Assembly (NCBI GenBank): GCA_002299915.1
Contig: DBOG01000014.1
Coordinates: forward strand, 74,767-81,015
Direction: 5' to 3'
Source of the DNA: Proteobacteria bacterium UBA652
GTDB taxonomy: Bacteria > Pseudomonadota > Gammaproteobacteria > Nitrosococcales > Methylophagaceae
DNA: 6,249 bases
The first letter of the stretch is position 1, and the number at the start of each line of letters is the position of its first letter. Position numbers and translations under genes: made by a program. The notes under the pieces are model-generated. The model did not search any database. It was given only the letters and a program-made list of their open reading frames with translations, and was not told the DNA's origin. Of the stretch, positions 1 through 6,165 are shown piece by piece.

Positions 1-1
1 A

Positions 2-481
2 GTGGAAACGGAGTTTGATAATATGCAGGTGGATGTATTGAATATTATCCCGCCGCAAAAGGCAGGTGAAGTGGCGGCGATGGCAGGCGTTATAAGCGTA
101 GATAATCGCTGGTGTGAAGTTGATTTCCTAAGCTATGAATCAACGGTAAAATCCCATGTTCATGTGATTGGTGATGCGATTGCATCACGCTTGCCAAAAT
201 CGGGCCATATGGCAAATGCGCAGGCAAAAGTATGTGCTGCGGCGGTAGTAGCGCTATTGGATGGACAAGCGCCAGTTTCCGAGCCAGAAATTAACAATAT
301 TTGTTATAGTTTTATTGATGATAAGCAAGCAATGCATGTCGCCGCAATATACCGTTACCAGCCTGATAAAGCAGAGATGATACCGGTTGACGGCGTTAAC
401 CTATCTGAGGTAGCATCAGCAGAAGAGGGGCAATATGCTAAGGCATGGGCGCAGAATATTTGGCAAGATGTTTTAGGGTAA
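2..481 (+). CDS. fccB: Flavocytochrome c sulfide dehydrogenase, flavoprotein subunit (C-terminal part)
   Basis: This is the last 159 codons of a gene that begins upstream of the window; the GTG at base 2 is an internal valine codon, not a start. FccB is the periplasmic FAD subunit that oxidises sulfide and passes electrons to a cytochrome c partner (FccA). The visible part matches the FCSD flavin-binding C-terminal domain: NIIPPQKAG (fragment residues 14-22), the FAD-contacting segment HVIGDAIASRLPKSG (54-68), the helix NAQAKVCAAAVVALL (72-86), the CYSFI strand (101-105) and the aromatic tail AWAQNIWQDVLG. The Cys at fragment residue 78 probably corresponds to one half of the redox-active disulfide near the flavin in this family; its partner would be upstream. 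Family members are about 400-430 residues, so some 250-270 are missing. The stop lies 9 bp before the next gene, which suggests co-transcription. Identity is recognised from motifs; the upstream context (fccA) cannot be seen. Confidence 0.9.
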   Translation: METEFDNMQVDVLNIIPPQKAGEVAAMAGVISVDNRWCEVDFLSYESTVKSHVHVIGDAIASRLPKSGHMANAQAKVCAAAVVALLDGQAPVSEPEINNICYSFIDDKQAMHVAAIYRYQPDKAEMIPVDGVNLSEVASAEEGQYAKAWAQNIWQDVLG

Positions 482-490
482 GCTCATTTA

Positions 491-2173
491 ATGACACAAC
501 ATTATTTATCTAAATTTACTTTCCCAAAACTGCAGCGAGTAAAGTCTAATCAAACCCTGCCTCTAACGAGTAATGAATTATCCGATTGGATAGCAGATCT
601 ACCTATGCTCGATAATAAAGTACTGACATCGGAAATCTCAACTTATTTAGGGAAAATAAATAGTCTCGAAATAAAAGACGATGAGCGATTTGAATTATTA
701 GAGTTATTGCGGCCCATTGTTGAACGAATCATAGCCGAGATGATAAGAGATACCCGTGGGCATGAAGTTGAAATAAGCCCAGAAAATAGTGCGCGACAAC
801 ATAATGCGAGCATTATTCTGCGTACTATGGCTGTAGGTTACCAACGTTTACTGGTGGATGTTGCCGCACCTAGTTGGTTTGGCGCGAGCAAAAAAGACAA
901 AGCATTACTTGTGGAACGGGTGTTGTTTTATTCCGGCGAACAGTTACGTTTAGCCTATATGTTATGTGCATTCGAGGATGAGGCTGTATGGCAAGCGTTA
1001 AATATTAGTTACCACTATGCAATTATTGAGAAGATAGATAAAAAAATAATTAAAGATAGTTTTGCTTATCCTAGTGGAAAAGGATCGCTAGACCTTGTCT
1101 ATAAGCGTATTGTTTTATTAGCGATGGTTGTGCCTTATGGCTTGAGAGATGCAGAAGTAGATCAAATTTATAATGGTTTATCAGTGGTTGTAGAACTGTT
1201 AGAAATAGCGCCTATTATGGAGCAAACGGATGATGTAATGCATATGATTGACCTAAAGCAATCCTATCCACCTTCGCTACAAACAACGTTAGCCTCAAAG
1301 GGTAGCTATTACCGAATTGGGAACGGCGATTTACATCGAAAACTGACGCATTACTTATTAACCGGAGAACGACCTAAAGAAGCGCATGAAAAAGGATTGT
1401 CCATTGCCGTATTAACACATTTATGCCATCATCTTGAGCCTATTAAACGCCGTGTAACATCACGTGTTTCTAGAGGGGATCAGCATATTAATGCTGTTGT
1501 TGGTTTGGAGAATATTCATCTATTATTCGAGCAGATTAATAAGGTAGAAATTGAAGAGGAAACGATTGTTCGGGAAGAGATAGAGAAAGGAGAGCTCACG
1601 TTTTCAAAAAGTGATGCACCTCCAACACAGGCAGTGGCTGAACAACAAGTTCAAATTGATGAGCCTATTGAGGTGCCAATATACCAATTCTATCTTCAAG
1701 ATGAAAGTGAGACGGGTGCCCGATTGCGTTGTCGAGAGGTGCAAGGAGCAGGCTTGTATTTGGGGCGGTTTTTGCTGTTAAAATCAATAGTAACAGAGGA
1801 GTGGATATTAGCAAATATCCGTTGGATACGTCTAAAAAATGAGCAAGAATTTTTGTTAGGTGTAGAGTTGCTTTGCTCAGAAATAGAATCTATTGAAATC
1901 AAAGCGATAGGAAAAAATGCGGAAACAGTTAAAGTCTTATTGCTTAAAAATGAAGGGCAGAACTCACTGTTATTACCCAAGGCACAGTATCAACAGGGCG
2001 ATACTATTGTTTGTCTTGGCCAAGAGCAAGAAACAATGTTGATCTTGAATCAGCCAATCTGGGAAAATAATGGAACAGCGCAATTTTATTATTCAGAAAA
2101 ACCTAACGTAGATCCAGATCCAGAACAGTCGCCAGAAAGTAAATCAGCCACTGATTTACGAGATATTACTTAA
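491..2173 (+). CDS. Uncharacterised 560-aa protein with a degenerate PilZ-like C-terminal domain
   Basis: I do not recognise a named gene. The N-terminal two thirds (about residues 1-350) is predicted to be largely helical, with a typical family opening (LPLTSNELSDWIADLPMLDN, then ERFELLELLRPIVERI at 65-80). There is no signal peptide or convincing membrane segment, so it is probably cytoplasmic. A Glu-rich charged linker (about 352-396) leads to a beta-rich module: GAGLYLGRFLLLKS (419-432), EWILANIRWIRLKNEQEFLLGVELL (437-461, read from the track of alternating residues), then a second beta stretch to about 534. The W-x-x-A/G-x-x-RW-x-R...GVELL pattern is the usual latter half of PilZ domains in proteobacterial proteins of this shape. 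The canonical c-di-GMP motifs are poor: the D/NxSxxG site reads VQGAG and no clear RxxxR precedes it, so ligand binding is doubtful. The 9-bp gap after fccB suggests an operon. The ATG has no good Shine-Dalgarno sequence, consistent with translational coupling. The tail (540-560) is Pro/Glu/Ser-rich and looks disordered. Confidence 0.75.
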   Translation: MTQHYLSKFTFPKLQRVKSNQTLPLTSNELSDWIADLPMLDNKVLTSEISTYLGKINSLEIKDDERFELLELLRPIVERIIAEMIRDTRGHEVEISPENSARQHNASIILRTMAVGYQRLLVDVAAPSWFGASKKDKALLVERVLFYSGEQLRLAYMLCAFEDEAVWQALNISYHYAIIEKIDKKIIKDSFAYPSGKGSLDLVYKRIVLLAMVVPYGLRDAEVDQIYNGLSVVVELLEIAPIMEQTDDVMHMIDLKQSYPPSLQTTLASKGSYYRIGNGDLHRKLTHYLLTGERPKEAHEKGLSIAVLTHLCHHLEPIKRRVTSRVSRGDQHINAVVGLENIHLLFEQINKVEIEEETIVREEIEKGELTFSKSDAPPTQAVAEQQVQIDEPIEVPIYQFYLQDESETGARLRCREVQGAGLYLGRFLLLKSIVTEEWILANIRWIRLKNEQEFLLGVELLCSEIESIEIKAIGKNAETVKVLLLKNEGQNSLLLPKAQYQQGDTIVCLGQEQETMLILNQPIWENNGTAQFYYSEKPNVDPDPEQSPESKSATDLRDIT

Positions 2174-2192
2174 ATCTGGTATGATCCTCGGT
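2157..2192 (+). promoter_or_regulatory. Probable sigma-70 extended -10 promoter of the citrate synthase gene
   Basis: TGGTATGAT at 2177-2185 is an extended -10 element (TGn followed by TATGAT, five of six consensus bases). The -35 is weak: TTTACG at 2155-2160 (four of six, 19-bp spacer) or TTACGA at 2156-2161 (18-bp spacer), as is common when an extended -10 is present. Transcription would start near 2192 and give a leader of about 50 nt. The promoter overlaps the 3' end of the upstream PilZ-like gene, so citrate synthase could be expressed both on its own and by read-through. This is sequence inspection only. Confidence 0.55.
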
Positions 2193-2231
2193 TCTTAAAT
2201 GAATATGGTAGCGGTACTAGCTGCTTGGAAT

Positions 2232-2237
2232 AAGGAT
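2232..2237 (+). promoter_or_regulatory. Ribosome binding site of the citrate synthase gene
   Basis: AAGGA at 2232-2236 lies 6 nt before the ATG at 2243, which is normal spacing. It fixes the start codon and agrees with the family N-terminus (a short lead, then PGLEGVAATQSAISYIDG). Confidence 0.7.
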
Positions 2238-2242
2238 CGTAA

Positions 2243-3400
2243 ATGAGTGATTTTCTACCTGGATTAGAAGGTGTTGCGGCAACCCAATCTGCCATTTCTT
2301 ATATTGATGGTGAAAAAGGATTATTATCCTATCGGGGCTATCCGATTGAAACGCTTGCTAAGTATAGTAGTTTTGAAGAAACAACTTTATTGCTATTAAA
2401 TGGTGAATTACCTACTATTTCAGAGCTGAATGACTTTACAAACCAACTGCGTAGCCATTACCGAATAAAATATCATATTCGTGAAATGATGCATCATTTC
2501 CCTGCAACGGGTGATCCGATGGATATGTTGCAAACGGCGGTATCCAGCTTGGGTATGTTTTATCCAGGCACAGAATGTTTAACCGACCCTGATTCTTCGG
2601 AAGAAGCAAAATATGTGCATGATATGACCGTTAATATCATTGCGCAAATGGCGCCATTAGTGGCGATGTGGGAGCATATGCGAGCAGGCTATGATCCACT
2701 CAAGCCGCGTGAGGATTTATCGGTAGCAGAAAACTTGCTGTATATGTTTTCGGGTAAAGAACCTGATCCATTGATGGCGAAAATTATGGATGTCTGTTTG
2801 ATCTTGCATGCAGAGCATACCTTGAATGCATCAACCTTTGCTGCCTTAGTATCTGGTTCCACCTTAGCGACACCTTATAGTGTTATTTCTGGGGCGATTG
2901 GCTGTTTGTCTGGCCCCTTGCATGGTGGTGCGAATCAACGAGTGACAGGTATGCTGGCTGAAATTGGCACTCCTGATAAAGTAGCAGCATGGGTGGATGA
3001 TAAATTAGCTAAAAAAGAAGTGATTTGGGGGATGGGGCATCGTGAATATAAAGTGAAAGATCCGCGGGCTAAAATTCTCAATGGTTTGGTTAAGGAATTA
3101 GTCGAATCGCGTGGTGGTGAGTTGGATCAGTTATTTGATACCGCGATTAAACTAGAAGAAGTGTGTGAAGATCGGTTGGCACATAAAGGCGTGTATCCGA
3201 ATGTCGACTTTTATTCAGGGATTTTATATGCTGAAATGGGTATTCCGAATGATCAGTTTACCGCCATCTTTGCGGTGGCACGTTCAGCAGGCTGGTTAGC
3301 GCACTGGCGGCAGCAAATTAATAATAATCGTATCTATCGGCCAACGCAGATCTATACAGGTCAAAAAGATCGGATATACGTGGCCAAGGCTGATCGTTAA
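2243..3400 (+). CDS. gltA: Citrate synthase (short, non-E. coli GltA type)
   Basis: Condenses acetyl-CoA with oxaloacetate to citrate, the entry step of the TCA cycle, in the cytoplasm. At 385 residues it is shorter than the allosteric E. coli-type GltA (about 427) and lacks that enzyme's N-terminal extension, so it resembles the dimeric form found in Gram-positives and cyanobacteria. Visible family landmarks: YRGYPIETLA (30-39), LILHAEHTLNAST (186-198), SGPLHGGANQRV (223-234) with catalytic His227, GMGHREYKVKDPRAKIL (263-279) with oxaloacetate-binding His266 and Arg275, and NVDFYSG (320-326) with catalytic Asp322. All catalytic residues are present. The GMGHREYKVKDPRA signature is most like cyanobacterial citrate synthases as I recall them. 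2-Methylcitrate synthase activity cannot be excluded from sequence, but no prp genes are nearby. It has its own promoter and RBS. Its stop codon overlaps the stop of convergent epmB by 4 bp. Confidence 0.93.
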   Translation: MSDFLPGLEGVAATQSAISYIDGEKGLLSYRGYPIETLAKYSSFEETTLLLLNGELPTISELNDFTNQLRSHYRIKYHIREMMHHFPATGDPMDMLQTAVSSLGMFYPGTECLTDPDSSEEAKYVHDMTVNIIAQMAPLVAMWEHMRAGYDPLKPREDLSVAENLLYMFSGKEPDPLMAKIMDVCLILHAEHTLNASTFAALVSGSTLATPYSVISGAIGCLSGPLHGGANQRVTGMLAEIGTPDKVAAWVDDKLAKKEVIWGMGHREYKVKDPRAKILNGLVKELVESRGGELDQLFDTAIKLEEVCEDRLAHKGVYPNVDFYSGILYAEMGIPNDQFTAIFAVARSAGWLAHWRQQINNNRIYRPTQIYTGQKDRIYVAKADR

Positions 3401-4413
3401 AAAACAGGTGTTTTGCTGGCTTCGCCCGCATGCTCTTTGACTAATTTAGGCACGAGATAACCCGCAATTTGTTTGCGTAGTTCGTCAATTAATTGCTTGC
3501 CTTCTGCAAGTGACACATCAAAGTGATGTGCACCTGCAACGGGATCGAGCAGATGCAAATAGTAAGGTAGCACATCAGCATCAAATAGTGCCTCGCTCAG
3601 CTGGCGGAGTGCAGATACAGAATCATTGACCCCACGCAATAACACGGATTGGTTGAGCAGGGTGCAGCCTGCGATCCGCAAATCAGCTAACACCGCTTTC
3701 TCCTCACTATCAATTTCATTCGCATGATTGGCATGAATCACGATCACTATTTTTAGCCGTGTATCCGCCAACTGAGAAAGTAATTTGGCGGTGATACGTT
3801 GAGGCAAAACGATTGGCAGTCGCGTATGAATTCGTAAGGTTTTAATATGAGGTATATCGGCAAGATCTGTCATGATATCGGCCAGTTTTTTATCGCTAAG
3901 CGAGAGCGGGTCGCCGCCACTCAGAATAACTTCATTTAAGGTGAGATCATTGTGTAAACCCGCTAAGGTTGTTGCCCAATGGCTTGCCAAAGGATTACTG
4001 TCGCCATAAGGAAAATCACGACGAAAACAATAACGACAATGGATGGCACATGCACCAGTTGTGACCAATAGTGCCCGCCCTTGATATTTTTGTAATACAC
4101 CTGAGGAGGTCACCGCAGAGAGATCACCCACCGGATCGGCGATAAATCCAGCGACATCTGCTTGCTCATCAATAAGTGGCAATACCTGACGCAACAAAGG
4201 ATCATACCTATCGCCTTTGCGCATTTTATTCACATAAGATTGTGGCACACGCAACGGAAATTGTGCAATTAATTTAGGGTCGATGGCTGCTAATTGACCA
4301 ATCAGATCGAGCTGTGAAAGCAGCACAAATGGATCGGTGATGGCATTGGCTAATTCACGTTGCCAACTGATAGCTGTATTGATAGGTAAGGATTGCGGTA
4401 TCATGGTTCCCAT
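3397..4413 (-). CDS. epmB: EF-P-(R)-beta-lysine pathway L-lysine 2,3-aminomutase EpmB
   Basis: Radical SAM, PLP-dependent enzyme (formerly YjeK) that converts L-alpha-lysine to (R)-beta-lysine, used by EpmA to modify EF-P. Length (338) fits the E. coli protein (342). Landmarks: RVPQSYVNKM (55-64), DPLLRQVLP (71-79), the 4Fe-4S/SAM cluster CAIHCRYCFRRDFPY with Cys122, Cys126 and Cys129 (CxxxCxxC), LSGGDPLSL (164-172), IPHIKTLRIHTRLPIV (187-202), HANHANEID (227-235), TLLNQSVLLRGVND (251-264), LPYYLHLLDPVAGAHHF (282-298) and GYLVPKLVKEHAGEASKTP. By alignment with lysine 2,3-aminomutase, Lys334 near the C-terminus is the likely PLP lysine. Two starts are possible: ATG at 4413, or ATG at 4404, which aligns better with E. 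coli EpmB (13 residues before the conserved Trp). Neither has a good Shine-Dalgarno sequence. It is divergent from efp, its pathway partner, and convergent with gltA. Confidence 0.95.
   Translation of the reverse strand: MGTMIPQSLPINTAISWQRELANAITDPFVLLSQLDLIGQLAAIDPKLIAQFPLRVPQSYVNKMRKGDRYDPLLRQVLPLIDEQADVAGFIADPVGDLSAVTSSGVLQKYQGRALLVTTGACAIHCRYCFRRDFPYGDSNPLASHWATTLAGLHNDLTLNEVILSGGDPLSLSDKKLADIMTDLADIPHIKTLRIHTRLPIVLPQRITAKLLSQLADTRLKIVIVIHANHANEIDSEEKAVLADLRIAGCTLLNQSVLLRGVNDSVSALRQLSEALFDADVLPYYLHLLDPVAGAHHFDVSLAEGKQLIDELRKQIAGYLVPKLVKEHAGEASKTPVF
3401..3414. terminator. Possible weak bidirectional hairpin at the convergent gltA/epmB ends
   Basis: AAAACA (3401-3406) and TGTTTT (3409-3414) are perfect inverted repeats around GG, leaving about five usable base pairs with a 4-nt loop. 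It lies just after the gltA stop and inside the last epmB codons. Read on the minus strand, the right arm runs into TTTTTT, giving a U-rich tail for epmB. The stem is AT-rich, so terminator strength is doubtful. No better candidate is visible between these two converging genes. Confidence 0.3.
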
Positions 4414-4458
4414 TATAAAGGGTACACGCTCTGCAGCACTAAAAACTATGAGGATATT
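4391..4458. promoter_or_regulatory. Divergent epmB/efp control region
   Basis: The two genes start 45-54 bp apart, so their promoters must overlap. The palindrome-like ATTATAAA at 4412-4419 offers TATAAA (4414-4419) for efp, with a weak TTGCGG -35 at 4393-4398 and a short 15-bp spacer. It also offers a perfect TATAAT on the minus strand (4417-4412) for epmB. The efp promoter would then lie partly inside the epmB reading frame. No recognisable operator was found. Confidence 0.4.
4450..4454 (+). promoter_or_regulatory. Ribosome binding site of efp
   Basis: GAGGA ends 4 nt before the ATG at 4459. It supports this start over the upstream in-frame ATG at 4393, which would add 22 residues not present in the family and would overlap epmB. 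Confidence 0.6.
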
Positions 4459-5031
4459 ATGGCAAGTTACAGCACTAATCAGTTAAAAAATGGCCTAAAA
4501 TTTATGTTGAATGGCGATCCCTGCAATATCCTTGATTTGGATTTTGTGAAGCCGGGTAAAGGCCAAGCGTTTACCCGGATCAAATATCGTAATCTCAGAA
4601 CCGGCCGAGTCAATGAACTCACGATTAAATCCAATGAAAGCATTGAAAGTGCCGATGTAATGGAAATGGAGCTTGAATATTCTTACACCGATGGTGAGTT
4701 TTGGCATTTTATGGATCCGACAACGTTTGAGCAACATGCCGCAGATGCTACGGCCATTGCAGACGCTAAAAATTGGCTGCGTGAACAAGTGCTCTACACG
4801 GTTACTTTATGGAATAGCACACCGTTAAGCGTGACTGCCCCTAACTTTGTTAATTTAAAAGTAGCAGAAACCGATCCCGGTTTGCGCGGTGATACATCAG
4901 GTGGTGGCGGCAAACCTGCCACCCTCGAAACAGGTGCGGTTGTGCGTGTACCCTTATTTATCGAAATTGGTGAATTGCTGAGAGTGGATACGCGGACGGG
5001 TGAGTATGTAGAAAGAGCAAAAGAAGAATAA
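4459..5031 (+). CDS. efp: Translation elongation factor P
   Basis: EF-P binds between the ribosomal P and E sites and promotes peptide bond formation at polyproline stretches. The product from this start is 190 residues, close to E. coli EF-P (188). The three-domain fold is evident: an N-terminal KOW-like domain (about 1-64), a central OB domain and a C-terminal OB domain. The modification loop reads VKPGKGQAFTR (30-40), and the acceptor Lys34 falls exactly where EpmA adds beta-lysine. Other family signatures are DGEFWHFMDPTTFEQ in the central domain, LWNSTPLSVTAPNFV, then TDPGLRGDTSGGGGKPATLETGAVVRVPLFIEIGE near the end (read in two overlapping conserved blocks), and a final DTRTGEYVERAKEE. 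Flanking epmB and epmA confirm that this EF-P is of the beta-lysylated type. A GAGGA site fixes the start at 4459. Expression probably comes from the shared divergent region with epmB. Confidence 0.97.
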   Translation: MASYSTNQLKNGLKFMLNGDPCNILDLDFVKPGKGQAFTRIKYRNLRTGRVNELTIKSNESIESADVMEMELEYSYTDGEFWHFMDPTTFEQHAADATAIADAKNWLREQVLYTVTLWNSTPLSVTAPNFVNLKVAETDPGLRGDTSGGGGKPATLETGAVVRVPLFIEIGELLRVDTRTGEYVERAKEE

Positions 5032-5063
5032 AACCTTATCATGATTCATCTTTTTCGCCACGG

Positions 5064-5177
5064 CGGTGTTATAAATATGCTAAAAATACTCACTTACTCC
5101 GTGTAAGCTACGCTTTTAGAATATTTATGCCTTGCCATGACAAAAAATATTTCTCATGAAAATGTTTTATAACAGCG
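5064..5177. repeat. Nested inverted-repeat element between efp and epmA
   Basis: Two inverted repeats share one arm. The outer pair is CGGTGTTATAAA (5064-5075) with TTTATAACAGCG (5166-5177), 11 of 12 positions complementary. The inner pair is ATAAATATGCTAAAA (5071-5085) with TTTTAGAATATTTAT (5114-5128), 14 of 15 complementary. Inside it sits a further perfect CTTAC/GTAAG hairpin (5093-5097 and 5103-5107, 5-nt loop). Bases 5071-5075 can pair in either structure, so the long and short folds exclude each other. It could be an interspersed palindromic repeat or MITE-like remnant, or a conditional terminator/attenuator between the two genes. No target-site duplication is obvious, and copy number cannot be seen from one window. 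Confidence 0.65.
5132..5173 (+). promoter_or_regulatory. Possible promoter elements for epmA
   Basis: TTGCCA at 5132-5137 matches five of six -35 bases, but its 17-bp-spaced partner (CATGAA, 5155-5160) is poor. TATAAC at 5168-5173 is a good -10 without a matching -35. One of these may serve epmA independently of efp, but the evidence is weak because the whole spacer is AT-rich. Confidence 0.25.
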
Positions 5178-5191
5178 ACTAAATATTCGTC

Positions 5192-5205
5192 ATAATCACG
5201 ATTAT
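5192..5205. promoter_or_regulatory. 14-bp palindrome directly abutting the epmA start codon
   Basis: ATAATC (5192-5197) and GATTAT (5200-5205) are perfect inverted repeats around AC, and the last base is immediately before the ATG. The site occupies the place where a Shine-Dalgarno sequence would be, and none is visible. It could be a repressor operator or an RNA hairpin limiting ribosome access. It may also be chance in AT-rich DNA. Confidence 0.4.
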
Positions 5206-6165
5206 ATGGATAACTGGCAACCCTCAGCAAGCCTCGACACCCTAAAACAGCGCGCAAAGCTGCTCGCCGATATTCGCCAGTTTTTTGCCCAGCGTCATGT
5301 GATGGAAGTGGAAACGCCCATATTATCGACAGCAGCACCTACAGCGCCTTATGTCGATAGTTTTAAAACGTATCTACATACGCAAGGCTATTATCTCCAC
5401 ACCTCCCCAGAATTTGCCATGAAGCGCTTATTAGCCGCTGGCAGCGGTGCAATTTATCAAATCGCCAAAGTATTCCGCCATGGTGAGCAAGGCAAGCAAC
5501 ATGCCCCCGAATTTACCATGCTCGAATGGTATCGCCCTGATTTTAGCTTAACGGACTTAATGGATGAAGTGGATATGCTTATGCAAAGCTTGCTTGCAAG
5601 CCCACCTACTAAACGATTGAGTTATCAGGAGGTGATAGACCAATATCTGGGGATAGATGCCTTACAAGTCGATATAGCAAGCCTGCAAGCACTAATAAAC
5701 ACCAAAATACCCCATCATCCACTAGATGATGCAATGGATAAAACTGCGCTATTAGAAATCCTCATGAGCCAACTGGTCGAACCCCAGCTAGCAATATTAA
5801 ACACACCCTTGATGATTTATAATTTCCCACCCGAACAAGCCCAACTCGCCAAGATTATCAAAGATGGAAATGGCAATCAAGTTGCCGCACGTTTCGAACT
5901 TTATGCTGGCGGTATGGAGCTCGCCAATGGCTATGATGAATTACAAGATGCCGATATATTATTGCAACGATTCGAAGCGGATAATCAACAACGCAAGCAA
6001 GCAGGCAAACCCGACATACCGCTGGATATAAACTTACTTGACGCAATGAAACATGGCTTCCCCGCGTGTTCAGGCGTGGCATTGGGCTTAGATCGTCTGT
6101 TGATGTTGCTGGTGGATGCTAAGCAGATCAGTGATGTAGTGAGTTTTGATATTAAGCGGGTATGA
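5206..6165 (+). CDS. epmA: EF-P-lysine lysyltransferase EpmA (truncated class II LysRS paralogue)
   Basis: Activates (R)-beta-lysine with ATP and transfers it to Lys34 of EF-P (formerly PoxA/GenX/YjeA). It is a LysRS catalytic core without the N-terminal tRNA anticodon-binding domain. The 319 residues compare with 325 in E. coli, and the N-terminal WQPSASL is shared, which supports this ATG despite the lack of a Shine-Dalgarno sequence. Class II landmarks: motif 1 region RQFFAQRHVMEVETPIL (24-40), LHTSPEFAMKRLLAAGSGAIYQ (64-85, conserved block in two parts), motif 2 VFRHGEQGKQHAPEFTMLEW (89-108), RFELYAGGMELANGYDEL (229-246) and motif 3 CSGVALGLDRLLML (288-301). Motif 2 has HAPEF where E. coli has HNPEF. 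It lies 174 bp after efp on the same strand and can be reached by read-through, although the repeat-rich spacer suggests separate control. EpmC, the hydroxylase acting later on EF-P, is not in the window. Confidence 0.95.
   Translation: MDNWQPSASLDTLKQRAKLLADIRQFFAQRHVMEVETPILSTAAPTAPYVDSFKTYLHTQGYYLHTSPEFAMKRLLAAGSGAIYQIAKVFRHGEQGKQHAPEFTMLEWYRPDFSLTDLMDEVDMLMQSLLASPPTKRLSYQEVIDQYLGIDALQVDIASLQALINTKIPHHPLDDAMDKTALLEILMSQLVEPQLAILNTPLMIYNFPPEQAQLAKIIKDGNGNQVAARFELYAGGMELANGYDELQDADILLQRFEADNQQRKQAGKPDIPLDINLLDAMKHGFPACSGVALGLDRLLMLLVDAKQISDVVSFDIKRV

Noticed and set aside
1696..1980. Minus-strand open frame inside the PilZ-like gene
   Set aside because: It is antisense to a coherent coding region, has no recognisable domain, and its composition reflects the opposite strand.
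4393..4458. Extended N-terminus of EF-P from an upstream in-frame ATG
   Set aside because: The extra 22 residues are not part of the family, the region overlaps the epmB start and promoter, and a GAGGA site precedes the ATG at 4459, which gives a family-length protein with the acceptor at Lys34.
4495..5042. Two minus-strand open frames covering efp
   Set aside because: They are shadows of the highly conserved efp gene, with no family resemblance of their own.
5051..5065. CGCC-AC-GGCG hairpin after efp as a terminator
   Set aside because: The T run comes before the stem on the efp strand, not after it, and the loop is only 2 nt, so it does not fit an intrinsic terminator for efp.
5108..5338. 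Minus-strand open frame across the efp-epmA spacer and the epmA start
   Set aside because: It overlaps the conserved epmA N-terminus and the inverted repeats and has no recognisable domain. Its C-terminal part is the translated repeat, not a supported gene.
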